This document shows positions 49,436-56,521 of a stretch of DNA of 56,521 bases, one piece after another. The stretch lies in the NCBI RefSeq assembly GCF_024539815.1, contig NZ_JAHHIU010000007.1:1-56521 (forward strand), written 5' to 3'. The translations under genes and the position numbers were made by a program. Positions within the stretch are counted from its first letter, which is position 1, and every line of letters begins with the position of its first letter. A model generated the notes under the pieces. It worked only from the letters and a program-made list of their open reading frames with translations. It ran no database searches and was not told where the DNA came from. The stretch is from Streptomyces hayashii (GTDB taxonomy: Bacteria; Actinomycetota; Actinomycetes; Streptomycetales; Streptomycetaceae).

Positions 49436-50632
49436 ATGAGCACCGAACTGCCGCGCATCGTCAGCGTCGACGATCATGTGATCGAGCCCGCGCACCTCTT
49501 CGCGACCTGGCTGCCGCGCAAGTACCGGGACCGGGGGCCGCAGCCCCTCACCGCCGGCATCGGCGAGCTCGCCTACGTCGCCGGGAAGTACCGGATCACC
49601 ATGGACCCGGACGGCCCGCCCACCGACTGGTGGATCTACGAGGACCTGAAGTTCCCGTACAAGCGCAACATCGCCGCCGTCGGCTTCGACCGCGACGAGA
49701 TGACGCTGGAGGGGATCACCCGGGAGGAGATGCGCCGCGGGTGCTGGGACCCGAAGGCCCGGCTGGCGGACATGGACCTCAACCACGTCGAGGCCTCCCT
49801 GTGCTTCCCCTCCTTCCCCCGCTTCTGCGGCCAGACCTTCGCCGAGGCGCACGACAAGGAGGTCGCGCTCGCCTGCGTGCGCGCCTACAACGACTGGATG
49901 GTCGAGGAGTGGTGCGGAGGAAGCGGCGGCCGGCTCATCCCGCTGTGCCTGATCCCGCTCTGGGACGTCGCGCTGGCGGTGGCGGAGATCCGCCGCAACG
50001 CGGCCCGCGGGGTACGTGCTGTGACCTTCTCGGAAATCCCCAGCCACCTGGGGCTGCCCTCGATCCACTCGGGCTACTGGGACCCGTTCTTCGCCGTGTG
50101 CGAGGAGACCGGGACGGTCGTCAACATGCACATCGGCTCGTCGTCGCAGATGCCCGCCGCCTCGCCCGACGCGCCCCCCGCCGTCCAGGCGTCGCTGTCG
50201 TTCAACAACGCCATGGCCTCGATGATGGACTACCTCTTCAGCGGCGTCCTGGTGCGCTTCCCCCGCCTCAGACTGGCCTACTCGGAAGGCCAGATGGGCT
50301 GGATCCCCTATGCCCTGGAACGTGCCGACGACGTCTGGGAGGAGCACCGCGCGTGGGGCGGCGTGCGCGACCTCGTCCCCGAGCCGCCGTCGACGTACTA
50401 CTACCGGCAGATCTTCTGCTGCTTCTTCCGCGACAAGCACGGCATCGCGTCGCTGGACGCGGTGGGACGCGACAACGCGACCTTCGAGACCGACTACCCG
50501 CACGTGGACTCGACCTTCCCGCACACCAAGGAGGTCGCCCTCGACCACGTCAAGGGCCTCGACGACGAGACGGTCTACAAGCTGATGCGCGGCAACGCGA
50601 TCCGCATGCTCGACCTGGACCTCGACAAGTAG
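49436..50632 (+). CDS. Amidohydrolase family protein (ACMSD-like metal-dependent hydrolase/decarboxylase)
   Basis: A 398-residue TIM-barrel protein of Pfam Amidohydro_2. The N-terminal metal segment is SVDDHVIEPAHLF. Later come NMHIGSSSQMP (His), RLRLAYSEGQMGWIPYALERADDVW and TFETDYPHVDSTFPHTKE (Asp of the metal site). Relatives decarboxylate or hydrolyse cyclic carboxylates. The precise reaction is unknown. ATG 49436 follows GGAGGGG. It leads an operon with two acyl-CoA dehydrogenase genes (34 and 9 bp spacing), whose promoter carries operator copy 2. Confidence 0.9.
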   Translation: MSTELPRIVSVDDHVIEPAHLFATWLPRKYRDRGPQPLTAGIGELAYVAGKYRITMDPDGPPTDWWIYEDLKFPYKRNIAAVGFDRDEMTLEGITREEMRRGCWDPKARLADMDLNHVEASLCFPSFPRFCGQTFAEAHDKEVALACVRAYNDWMVEEWCGGSGGRLIPLCLIPLWDVALAVAEIRRNAARGVRAVTFSEIPSHLGLPSIHSGYWDPFFAVCEETGTVVNMHIGSSSQMPAASPDAPPAVQASLSFNNAMASMMDYLFSGVLVRFPRLRLAYSEGQMGWIPYALERADDVWEEHRAWGGVRDLVPEPPSTYYYRQIFCCFFRDKHGIASLDAVGRDNATFETDYPHVDSTFPHTKEVALDHVKGLDDETVYKLMRGNAIRMLDLDLDK

Positions 50633-50666
50633 CCGGCACCGGGACCAGGGCAGGGGGATCAGGACC

Positions 50667-51803
50667 ATGGACCTCTCGGACAGCCCCGAGGACGCGGAGT
50701 TCCGGGCCCGGCTGCGCGAGTGGCTCGCCAAGGCGCTGCCCGCGCTCCCGCCGAAGCCCTCCCCGGACGACTGGCCCGGACGCCGCGCCTACGACCTCGG
50801 CTGGCAGCGGACCCTGTACGAGGCCGGGTACGCCGACGTGCACTGGGAGGCCTCGCCCGGCGTCCGGCTGATCTTCCTGGAGGAGACGGAGAAGGCGGGC
50901 GCGCCCTACGTGGGGGCCGGGTTCGTCGGGCTCCTGCACGCGGGGCCGACCATCGCCGCCGAGGGGACGGCCGAACAGCGGGCCCGCTGGCTGCCGCCCG
51001 TGCTGCGCGGCGAGGAGGTCTGGTGCCAGGGCTTCAGCGAGCCCGAGGCCGGCTCCGACCTCGCGGCCCTGCGCACGCGCGCGTGGCGCGACGGCGACGA
51101 CTACGTGGTGAGCGGGTCCAAGATCTGGACCTCGCACGCCGAGGTCGCCGACTGGTGCGAACTCCTGGTCCGCACCGACCCGTCGGCCCCCAAGCACCGG
51201 GGCATCACCTGGCTGGCCATGCCCATGGACGCCCCGGGCGTCACCGTACGGCCGCTGCGCACCCTCGCCGGGTCCACCGAGTTCGCCGAGGTCTTCCTCG
51301 ACGAGGTGCGGGTGCCGGTCGCCAACCGGGTGGGCGAGGAGAACGACGGCTGGCGGGTGACCATGGTGACGCTGTCCTTCGAGCGCGGCACCGCCTTCGT
51401 GGGCGAGGTCGTCGCCTGCCGGCGCGTGCTGGGCGAACTGGCCGTGCGGGCACGCCGTGACGGGCGCTGGGACGACCCGGCGCTGCGCCGGCGGCTGGGC
51501 CGTCTCAACGCCGAGTTCCGGGCGCTGTGGCGGCTGACGCAGTGGAACGTGAGCGAGGCGCAGGCCGCCCGCGGCGGGGTGCCGGGCGTCGGGGGCTCGG
51601 TGTTCAAACTGCGGTACTCGCAGGCCCGCCAGGACCTCTACGACACCGCCGCCGAGGTACTGGGCGACGCGGCCCTGGACCTCGACCACCCCTGGGTCCG
51701 CGACCGGCTGTCCTCGCTGTCGTACACCATCGCGGCCGGCACCTCGCAGATCCAGCGCGACATCGTGGCCGAACGCATCCTGGGACTGCCGAAGGGGAGG
51801 TGA
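50667..51803 (+). CDS. Acyl-CoA dehydrogenase, larger subunit of a paired enzyme
   Basis: A 378-residue flavin dehydrogenase with the FAD/substrate signatures WCQGFSEPEAGSDLAALRTRA and VSGSKIWTSHAEVADW, and the C-terminal SLSYTIAAGTSQIQRDIVAERILGLPKG. The usual Glu in the E-G-T motif is Ala (A-A-G-T), as in FadE-type heteromeric enzymes of steroid and cyclic acid catabolism. The loop that normally reads PxEYGGxG is shortened (HWEASPGVRL). It is followed after 9 bp by the second subunit, suggesting an alpha2-beta2 enzyme. Confidence 0.9.
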   Translation: MDLSDSPEDAEFRARLREWLAKALPALPPKPSPDDWPGRRAYDLGWQRTLYEAGYADVHWEASPGVRLIFLEETEKAGAPYVGAGFVGLLHAGPTIAAEGTAEQRARWLPPVLRGEEVWCQGFSEPEAGSDLAALRTRAWRDGDDYVVSGSKIWTSHAEVADWCELLVRTDPSAPKHRGITWLAMPMDAPGVTVRPLRTLAGSTEFAEVFLDEVRVPVANRVGEENDGWRVTMVTLSFERGTAFVGEVVACRRVLGELAVRARRDGRWDDPALRRRLGRLNAEFRALWRLTQWNVSEAQAARGGVPGVGGSVFKLRYSQARQDLYDTAAEVLGDAALDLDHPWVRDRLSSLSYTIAAGTSQIQRDIVAERILGLPKGR

Positions 51804-51812
51804 CCGTCCGCC

Positions 51813-52712
51813 ATGCGCTTTCGACCGACGGACGACCAGCGCGCGCTGCGGGACGGCGTACGCGGACTGCTGGCGCGCCGGTTCGACCGGGAGGCCCTGC
51901 GGGCCGCGGTGGACCGGCCGGGGCTGCTGGACCGGGCGCTGTGGCGCGAGCTGGGCGCCGCAGGGTTCTTCGCGCTGCGGCTGCCCGAGGCGGACGGCGG
52001 GGTGGGACTCGGGCTGCCGGAGGCGGTGTTGGCGTTCGAGGAGGCGGGCCGGGCCCTGCTCCCGGGGCCGCTGCTGGCCACGCACCTCGCCGCGGGGCGG
52101 GTGCCCGGCGCGGCCGAGGGGGAGACGGTCGTCGCGGCCGTCGACGGCGGCGGGCTGGTGGAGTGGCTCGCACAGGCGGACGTCGTGCGCGGCGACGCCG
52201 CCGGGGCCGTGCCGCTGAACTGCGTGGACCCGCTCACGCCCCTGCACACGGTCCCCGCGCGCGGGGCGGCCGATCCCACCGCGGTCCTCCTCACGGCGGC
52301 GGAGCAGCTCGGGACCGCCACGCGCGCGTGCGAGCTGGCCGTGCAACACGCCCGGGCGCGTGAGCAGTTCGGCCGGCCGATCGGGGCCTTCCAGGCGGTC
52401 AAGCATCTGTGCGCGGAGCTGCTGGTGCGGGTCGAGACGGCCCGCGCGGCGGTCTACGCGGCCGCCGTCACCGCCGACCCGGCCGACATCGCCGCCGCCC
52501 GGCTCCTCGCCGACGAGGCCGCCGTGCGCGGCGCGCGCGACTGCCTTCAGGTGCACGGCGGCATGGGCTTCACCTGGGAGGCGGACGTCCATCTGCTGCT
52601 GAAACGTGCCTGGGTGCGCACCCGGCGTGCGGGCGGCGGCACGGAGAGTGAGGATCTCCTCGCGCGCGATCTGCTGTCCGGGACGGACCGTCAGCGGGTC
52701 TGCCTGCGGTGA
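51813..52712 (+). CDS. Acyl-CoA dehydrogenase-like second subunit, shortened
   Basis: 299 residues against about 350-380 for most partners. The N-terminal helical domain is present (FRPTDDQRALRDGVRGLLARRFD, ELGAAGFFALRLPEADGGVGLGLPEAVLAFEEAGRALLPGPL). The C-terminal helical domain is also present (ATRACELAVQHARAREQFGRPIGAFQAVKHLCAEL, DCLQVHGGMGFTWEADVHLLLKRAW). The beta-barrel between them is reduced to about 55 residues. It probably provides FAD-binding residues to the larger subunit and has little activity alone. Confidence 0.88.
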   Translation: MRFRPTDDQRALRDGVRGLLARRFDREALRAAVDRPGLLDRALWRELGAAGFFALRLPEADGGVGLGLPEAVLAFEEAGRALLPGPLLATHLAAGRVPGAAEGETVVAAVDGGGLVEWLAQADVVRGDAAGAVPLNCVDPLTPLHTVPARGAADPTAVLLTAAEQLGTATRACELAVQHARAREQFGRPIGAFQAVKHLCAELLVRVETARAAVYAAAVTADPADIAAARLLADEAAVRGARDCLQVHGGMGFTWEADVHLLLKRAWVRTRRAGGGTESEDLLARDLLSGTDRQRVCLR

Positions 52713-53229
52713 CGGCGGGTTCGGCGCGTGGTTGGCGGCGCGGGTGTCGCGGATTGTGGCATACCGGAATCACGGAGCGTTGATATCGGGTTGTGTCCGA
52801 TGCGTGACCCGTCACGGCCCGGAGTCGGCGGGTCGCTCCGGTACCTTCTGTGGGATGCGAGTGGTTCCGAGCATGAGCCATGCCGGCGGTGCCCCTGGGG
52901 CGGTGCCGGATCCGGCGGTGCGCGCCGCCGCTCGCAGGGCGGACGGGCTTTGCGCCCCCGCCTGTTCGACTCCCCGCAACGAGCGTCGCACAGTATGCCG
53001 CACGGGTACTCCTTCGCGATGGAATATGCCCGAAGCGCTTGTTGGGGTGACTGTATGTCAACCAAGCTGTCTCCTCAGGGATTCACGTTCCGTCACCCTG
53101 CCTCTGGCTGTTGTTCTGGCCATGCAGAAAATGGCTACGATCGTGGCCCCCGTCGTCATGGTGCTCACGCGGCTCGCGTGGCTCGCGTGGCGCACGGCCA
53201 TGTGTCCGCCGGTTCGGATGGTGTGAGCG
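52713..53229 (+). other. Intergenic region upstream of the RsbW-like ATPase gene
   Basis: I see no convincing gene. Third-position GC bias is absent in all longer frames here. A possible promoter (TTGTTC at 53111, TACGAT at 53136, 19-bp spacer) lies about 90 bp before the ATPase gene. A 34-codon hydrophobic frame (53122-53226, MQKMATIVAPVVMVLTRLAW and on) ends 3 bp before it and may be a translated leader. CGGCTCGCGTGGCTCGCGTGG at 53169 is a short tandem repeat. Confidence 0.4.
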
Positions 53230-53757
53230 GTGCAGGTGCTTCAAGTGCAGCTGGAGATCCGGCCCGACCCCGCTGAGGTGGGGCGCGCCCGCAGGTGGGC
53301 CCGCTCGCGTCTCGCCGGGTCGGGGATAGCGGACGAGGAGCCGCTCGCCGAGACGCTGATCCTGCTCGTCTCCGAGTTGGTCACCAACGCCGTGGTGCAC
53401 ACCGGCTGTCCGGCGGTGCTGCGTCTCTCCCTGCCGGGCGCGGTCGGCGAGCCGTCCGTCGTCCGCCTGGAGGTGGCCGACGCCAGCGACCGGGCCCCGG
53501 TGCCCCGGTGCGCCGGCGACGAGGCGACCGGCGGCCGCGGTCTGGCCCTCGTGGACGGGCTCGCGGACCGCTGGGGCTGGAGCGTCGAGGGCGCGGGCAA
53601 GCGCATCTGGTGCGAGCTGGACCGCTGCGCCGCACCGGGTCAGGCGGAGAGCGGCCGGGGCGGCGTCGCCGAGTGCGCGGTCGTGGCCGAACGCGCGGCG
53701 GCGGTGCGGACGAAGCCCGCGCCGGCCTATGGAGGCCTCGCCTACGAAGTGGTGTGA
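53230..53757 (+). CDS. ATP-binding anti-sigma regulatory kinase-like protein (RsbW/HATPase_c_2)
   Basis: A 175-residue GHKL ATPase. The N box is ETLILLVSELVTNAVVHTG. The G boxes are VADASDRAPVPRC (D-x-x) and TGGRGLALVDGLADRWGW. In streptomycetes such proteins phosphorylate STAS antagonists and sequester SigB-type sigma factors. The C-terminal ~40 residues are a low-complexity tail. GTG 53230 is the first good start. The gene stands alone, so its STAS partner would be distant (one is at 46591). Confidence 0.88.
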   Translation: MQVLQVQLEIRPDPAEVGRARRWARSRLAGSGIADEEPLAETLILLVSELVTNAVVHTGCPAVLRLSLPGAVGEPSVVRLEVADASDRAPVPRCAGDEATGGRGLALVDGLADRWGWSVEGAGKRIWCELDRCAAPGQAESGRGGVAECAVVAERAAAVRTKPAPAYGGLAYEVV

Positions 53758-54172
53758 CGAACCGTCGGCGCACGCTCGGGGCCGTGTGCTCACGGCGGCG
53801 CACGGTCGTGAAACGCCTGGCGGGGTGCGGGTGCACGGATGCAGAGAGCGCTGTCGCCTCTCGCCCGCCCGGGGTCGGTGCGCCCGCCCGTGCTTCCGTG
53901 CGCGCCCACTGCGAATCGGACGTAAGTAACAAATCGCCATCCGGGTGTTGACGTGAGGTGTCCGTTTGATCACGCTTGTGGGCAGCGATTCGCCGTGAGG
54001 GGACGACGAGGGCTTCGGTGACGGGAGCCCTTGCCGAGCGCGGGTCGCGATTCGGCGTCGACGGCTTCCTAAGGGCCCTGGGGAGCCGAGGGGGGTGCGC
54101 CGGAGTCGGATGGCGGTGCGCGGTGCCGTGCTCGGGGCGGGCGGCCGCGCGCCGCCGGCCGACGCCTCCCGG

Positions 54173-54190
54173 GGGCCCGTTCCCGGGCCC
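54173..54190. terminator. Hairpin 1 between ATPase and cyclase genes
   Basis: GGGCCCG, loop TTCC, CGGGCCC: perfect 7-bp stem between convergent genes. Confidence 0.6.
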
Positions 54191-54245
54191 GCCCTTCCCC
54201 GATCCCCTTCCGGAAGCCCTTCGCAACCCCTTGGGGATTCCTTCC

Positions 54246-54265
54246 GGAGCCCGTTCCCGGGCTCC
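54246..54265. terminator. Hairpin 2 between ATPase and cyclase genes
   Basis: GGAGCCCG, loop TTCC, CGGGCTCC: perfect 8-bp stem, 44 bp beyond the cyclase stop on the minus strand. Confidence 0.65.
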
Positions 54266-54308
54266 CTTCCGGGGCTGCCTTCCCGGGCCGCCTTCCGGAG
54301 GCTCCGGC

Positions 54309-55235
54309 TCAGAGGACGGCCACGGGGGCCACCGGAGTTCCCGTGCCGCCGGTGAACGGCTCGGGCATCGCCGACAGCAGGAAGGCGTAGCGCCCGGTTT
54401 CTCCACAGGCTGTGGACAACTTTTCGAGATTCCAGTTCTGGCCCTGCAGCATTCCCATCTCCACCAGGTGGAGCGCGTGCACGGGCAGCCACAGGTCCTC
54501 GATCTCGGGCGGGAAGATCTCGAACGTCAGCGTGTCGTCGGCGACGGCGGCCACGTCCCGCGCGTGGAACCACTCCGGGGTGCGGAGGGACAGCCCGGGG
54601 GACGGGTAGCCGTACCCGTGCTTGTCGCCGCTCAGATAGACCTGGATCTGCCCGGTCCGCACGAGCACCACGTCGCCGGCGCGCACGCGTGTGCCCGCCA
54701 GCTCCTCGGCCGCGTCCAGGTCCTCCGGGGTGACCGCGTGGTCGCCCGCCAGCCGGTCGACGCCACGCGCGCGTGCCACGTCGAGCAGCACCCCGCGCGA
54801 GACGACGTGCCGCGCCTTGTCGATGCCGCTGAACTCGGCTCCCCCGTGCGCCGTGACGCTGGCGGCCGGGCGGCCGTTGTAGAGCTTTCCCGAGTGCGAC
54901 ACATGGCTCAGCGCGTCCCAGTGGGTGCCGGCCTGGAGGCCCATCGTCACGGCGTCGTCGTTGCACGCCACCGTGCCCGGGCCGAAGACCTCCTGGTTGA
55001 TCTGCACCATGGCGTGCAGCGGGTTGACCCGGCCCGGGATCAGCCCGGTCTGCACGCCGTCCTCGCGCAGCGGCAGCGCCAGCGGGACGCGGCGGCCGGT
55101 GCGGATCTCGGCGGCCGCGGCGCGGACGACGTCGTCGGTGATCAGGTTCAGCGTGCCGATCTCGTCGTCGGCCCCCCAGCGCCCCCAGTTGTTGACGCGC
55201 TTCGCGATGTCGTGGAACTCGACCGGCAGTGTCAT
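54309..55235 (-). CDS. Cyclase family protein (kynurenine formamidase-like metal hydrolase)
   Basis: A 308-residue member of Pfam Cyclase. The metal-binding signature H-x-G-T-H-x-D-x-x-x-H is represented by MGLQAGTHWDALSHVSH, in which the first His is replaced by Gln. Other landmarks are WGADDEIGTLNLITDD, RVRAGDVVLVRTGQ and EDLWLPVHALHLVEMGMLQGQNWNLEKL. Relatives hydrolyse cyclic or amide substrates. It is divergent from the SDR gene with operator copy 3 between, placing it in the same acyl-CoA regulon. Confidence 0.9.
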   Translation of the reverse strand: MTLPVEFHDIAKRVNNWGRWGADDEIGTLNLITDDVVRAAAAEIRTGRRVPLALPLREDGVQTGLIPGRVNPLHAMVQINQEVFGPGTVACNDDAVTMGLQAGTHWDALSHVSHSGKLYNGRPAASVTAHGGAEFSGIDKARHVVSRGVLLDVARARGVDRLAGDHAVTPEDLDAAEELAGTRVRAGDVVLVRTGQIQVYLSGDKHGYGYPSPGLSLRTPEWFHARDVAAVADDTLTFEIFPPEIEDLWLPVHALHLVEMGMLQGQNWNLEKLSTACGETGRYAFLLSAMPEPFTGGTGTPVAPVAVL

Positions 55236-55299
55236 TCCGTGCCTCCCCGGGGCTTGTCCCCGACCGACGGACGGGTCAATCTAGACCTCGAATCTCAAA

Positions 55300-55316
55300 T
55301 CTAACGGTCCGTCAGA
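55300..55316. promoter_or_regulatory. TetR-like operator copy 3 (cyclase/SDR promoter)
   Basis: TCTAACGGTCCGTCAGA is a 17-bp palindrome with one mismatched pair. It shares the core ACGGTCC with copy 2 and lies between divergent starts at 55235 and 55338. Confidence 0.75.
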
Positions 55317-55337
55317 AACTGCGGGAGGGGTCCGGCC

Positions 55338-56252
55338 GTGGGGAACTTCCTGACCGGCAAGGTCGTCGCCGTCACGGGCGCGGGACGAGGCATCGGACGG
55401 GCGGTGGCGCTCGCGGCGGCGGCCGAGGGCGCCCGCGTCGTCGTCAACGACTACGGCGTCGGCGTGGACGGGGCCGCGCCCACCAGCGAGATCGCCGAGG
55501 CCGTCGTCAAGGAGATCGAGGCGGCGGGCGGGCAGGCGGTCGCCGTCGCCGACGACATATCGACGATGGCGGGCGGCCGGCGGGTCGTGGACACGGCCCT
55601 GGAGACGTACGGACGGCTCGACGGCGTCGTGTGCGTGGCCGGGATCCTGCGCGAGCGGATGCTGTTCAACATGTCCGAGGAGGAATGGGACCCGGTCGTC
55701 GCCACCCACCTCAAGGGCACGTTCACGGTGTTCCGGGCCGCGTCGGCGGTGATGCGCGAGCAACGCTCCGGCACGCTGATCGGCTTCACCAGCGGCAACC
55801 ACCAGGGCTCCGTGTCCCAGGCCAACTACAGCGCGGCCAAGGGCGGGATCATCTCGCTCGTGCGCAGCGCCGCGCTGGGCCTGCACAAGTACGGGGTCAC
55901 GGCCAACGCGGTGGCCCCGGTGGCCCGCACGCGGATGTCGGCCGGCGTGCCCATGGAGCTGGCGGAGATGGGCGAGCCGGAGGACGTGGCCGCGTTCGTG
56001 GTCTACCTGCTGTCGGACCGGGCGCGCGAGGCCGGGGTCACCGGGCAGGTGTACACCGTCGCGGGGCCGAAGATCGCGGTGTGGGCACAGCCGGCGGAAC
56101 TGCGGTCGGCCTATGCGGAGGGGGGCTCCTGGACGCCGGAGCGGATCGCCGAGGTGCTCCCCGCGACCGTCGGGGTGGATCCGATGCCGATGCTCGCCCG
56201 GCTGGAGGAGATGGCGCGGGCCGCGCGGGAGGGGAGCCGGCCCAACGCCTGA
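55338..56252 (+). CDS. Short-chain dehydrogenase/reductase (3-hydroxyacyl-CoA dehydrogenase type)
   Basis: A 304-residue NAD(P)-dependent oxidoreductase. The cofactor motif is VTGAGRGIGRAVAL (T-G-x3-G-x-G), the VNDYGVGVDG insert is typical of peroxisomal MFE-2-like 3-hydroxyacyl-CoA dehydrogenases, and the catalytic residues are Ser in IGFTSGNHQGS and Y-x3-K in YSAAKGG. It fits the beta-oxidation step after hydration. GTG 55338 (VGNFLTGK) follows GGGAGGGG. Expression is probably controlled by operator copy 3. Confidence 0.92.
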   Translation: MGNFLTGKVVAVTGAGRGIGRAVALAAAAEGARVVVNDYGVGVDGAAPTSEIAEAVVKEIEAAGGQAVAVADDISTMAGGRRVVDTALETYGRLDGVVCVAGILRERMLFNMSEEEWDPVVATHLKGTFTVFRAASAVMREQRSGTLIGFTSGNHQGSVSQANYSAAKGGIISLVRSAALGLHKYGVTANAVAPVARTRMSAGVPMELAEMGEPEDVAAFVVYLLSDRAREAGVTGQVYTVAGPKIAVWAQPAELRSAYAEGGSWTPERIAEVLPATVGVDPMPMLARLEEMARAAREGSRPNA

Positions 56253-56376
56253 GCGTGCCCGCGGCGGTCTTCGCGGTGCGGGTCGTCCGTGACTGGGCGC
56301 GCCCGCCCGGCGGAGCCGCACGACGACGCGGCCCCGCCCCGAGGGGGGAGGGCCGCCCTTGTCCAAGGAGGGGAAC

Positions 56377-56521
56377 GTGGACTTCGGATTCACGCCGGCG
56401 GACGACTCGTTCCGCGCCGAGGCTCGGGCCTGGCTCGCCGGGCACGCCCCGTACGACCGCGGTCGCCGAGCCTGGGAAGGCGTCCTCGGGGCGGCCGGGT
56501 GGGTCGGGATCGGATGGGGGG
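56377..56521 (+). CDS. Acyl-CoA dehydrogenase N-terminus, truncated by the window edge
   Basis: A GTG preceded by AAGGAGGGG opens VDFGFTPADDSFRAEARAWL followed by AGHAPYDRGRRAWEGVLGAAGWVGIGW, the characteristic first helices of acyl-CoA dehydrogenases. About 48 codons are visible and the frame is open at 56521. It is 124 bp behind the SDR gene on the same strand, so it is likely cotranscribed. Confidence 0.85.
   Translation, partial: MDFGFTPADDSFRAEARAWLAGHAPYDRGRRAWEGVLGAAGWVGIGWG

Larger units (their letters stand above)
53758..54308. other. Repeat-rich convergent intergenic region
   Basis: No coding frame is supported in this 551-bp gap. It holds four copies of CTTCCGG (54207, 54241, 54266, 54292) in a pyrimidine-rich tract and two near-identical hairpins with TTCC loops. 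The left part contains a lone TTGACG at 53945. Confidence 0.6.

Overview
The window reads as a chromosomal segment of a Streptomyces species. It is uniformly very GC-rich, with strong third-position GC bias, frequent GTG/TTG starts and GTGA/ATGA/TTGA overlaps. It carries streptomycete regulatory signals: a CebR box, a DasR-type dre site and a TTA (bldA-type) codon. It also carries hallmark genes: a DmdR1-type iron regulator, a RsbW-like ATPase, a STAS protein and a bifunctional primase/polymerase domain protein. From memory, the order serC ... AtuA-like/carboxylase cluster ... pdxH-citA ... SIS-dmdR ... purU ... ECF sigma/STAS resembles the SCO4366 to SCO4410 stretch of S. coelicolor. No tRNA, rRNA, insertion sequence, prophage or CRISPR array was found.

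Layout. 1-9.2 kb: MFS exporter (frame open to the left edge), GNAT, ThpR-like phosphodiesterase, a 29-residue membrane peptide, aldo/keto reductase, SGNH hydrolase, a secreted propeller-like protein, a CebR-boxed GH5-CBM2 cellulase and a secreted tripeptidyl-aminopeptidase-type hydrolase. 9.2-14.5 kb: serC, a large FAD/Fe-S dehydrogenase and an EamA exporter. 14.6-24.9 kb: an eight-gene plus-strand operon. It encodes a DinB-like protein, an AtuA-like protein, biotin-dependent carboxylase beta and alpha subunits, an acyl-CoA dehydrogenase, a CoA ligase, an enoyl-CoA hydratase and a TetR repressor. A perfect 12-bp palindrome lies at its promoter. The set can activate, dehydrogenate, carboxylate and hydrate a branched acyl chain.

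25-33 kb: pdxH and citA (divergent), a 2-oxoglutarate/Fe(II)-type oxygenase preceded by a Cys-type leader peptide, and a compact minus-strand unit with a near-consensus promoter, an anti-Shine-Dalgarno-perfect RBS, a 12-codon ORF and a strong hairpin. Then come a GNAT, a PAS-PAS-GAF sensor, and a divergent SIS/dmdR pair with a dre-like site between them. 33-47.7 kb: an alpha/beta hydrolase with Ala at the nucleophile position and a TTA codon, an ABC pair, a primase-domain protein, an XRE/TPR regulator, a low-complexity membrane protein with TQYIPPV repeats, an orphan solute-binding lipoprotein, purU, an ECF sigma/anti-sigma pair, a STAS protein and an EF-hand protein.

47.7-56.5 kb: a second acyl-CoA catabolic block. 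It has a CoA ligase, an amidohydrolase, a two-subunit acyl-CoA dehydrogenase, a cyclase-family hydrolase, an SDR and the start of another acyl-CoA dehydrogenase. Three copies of one TetR-like palindrome (consensus TCTGACGGTCCGTCAGA) sit in its two divergent promoter regions and tie it together as a regulon whose repressor is not in the window. An RsbW-like ATPase gene and repeat-rich intergenic DNA interrupt this block.
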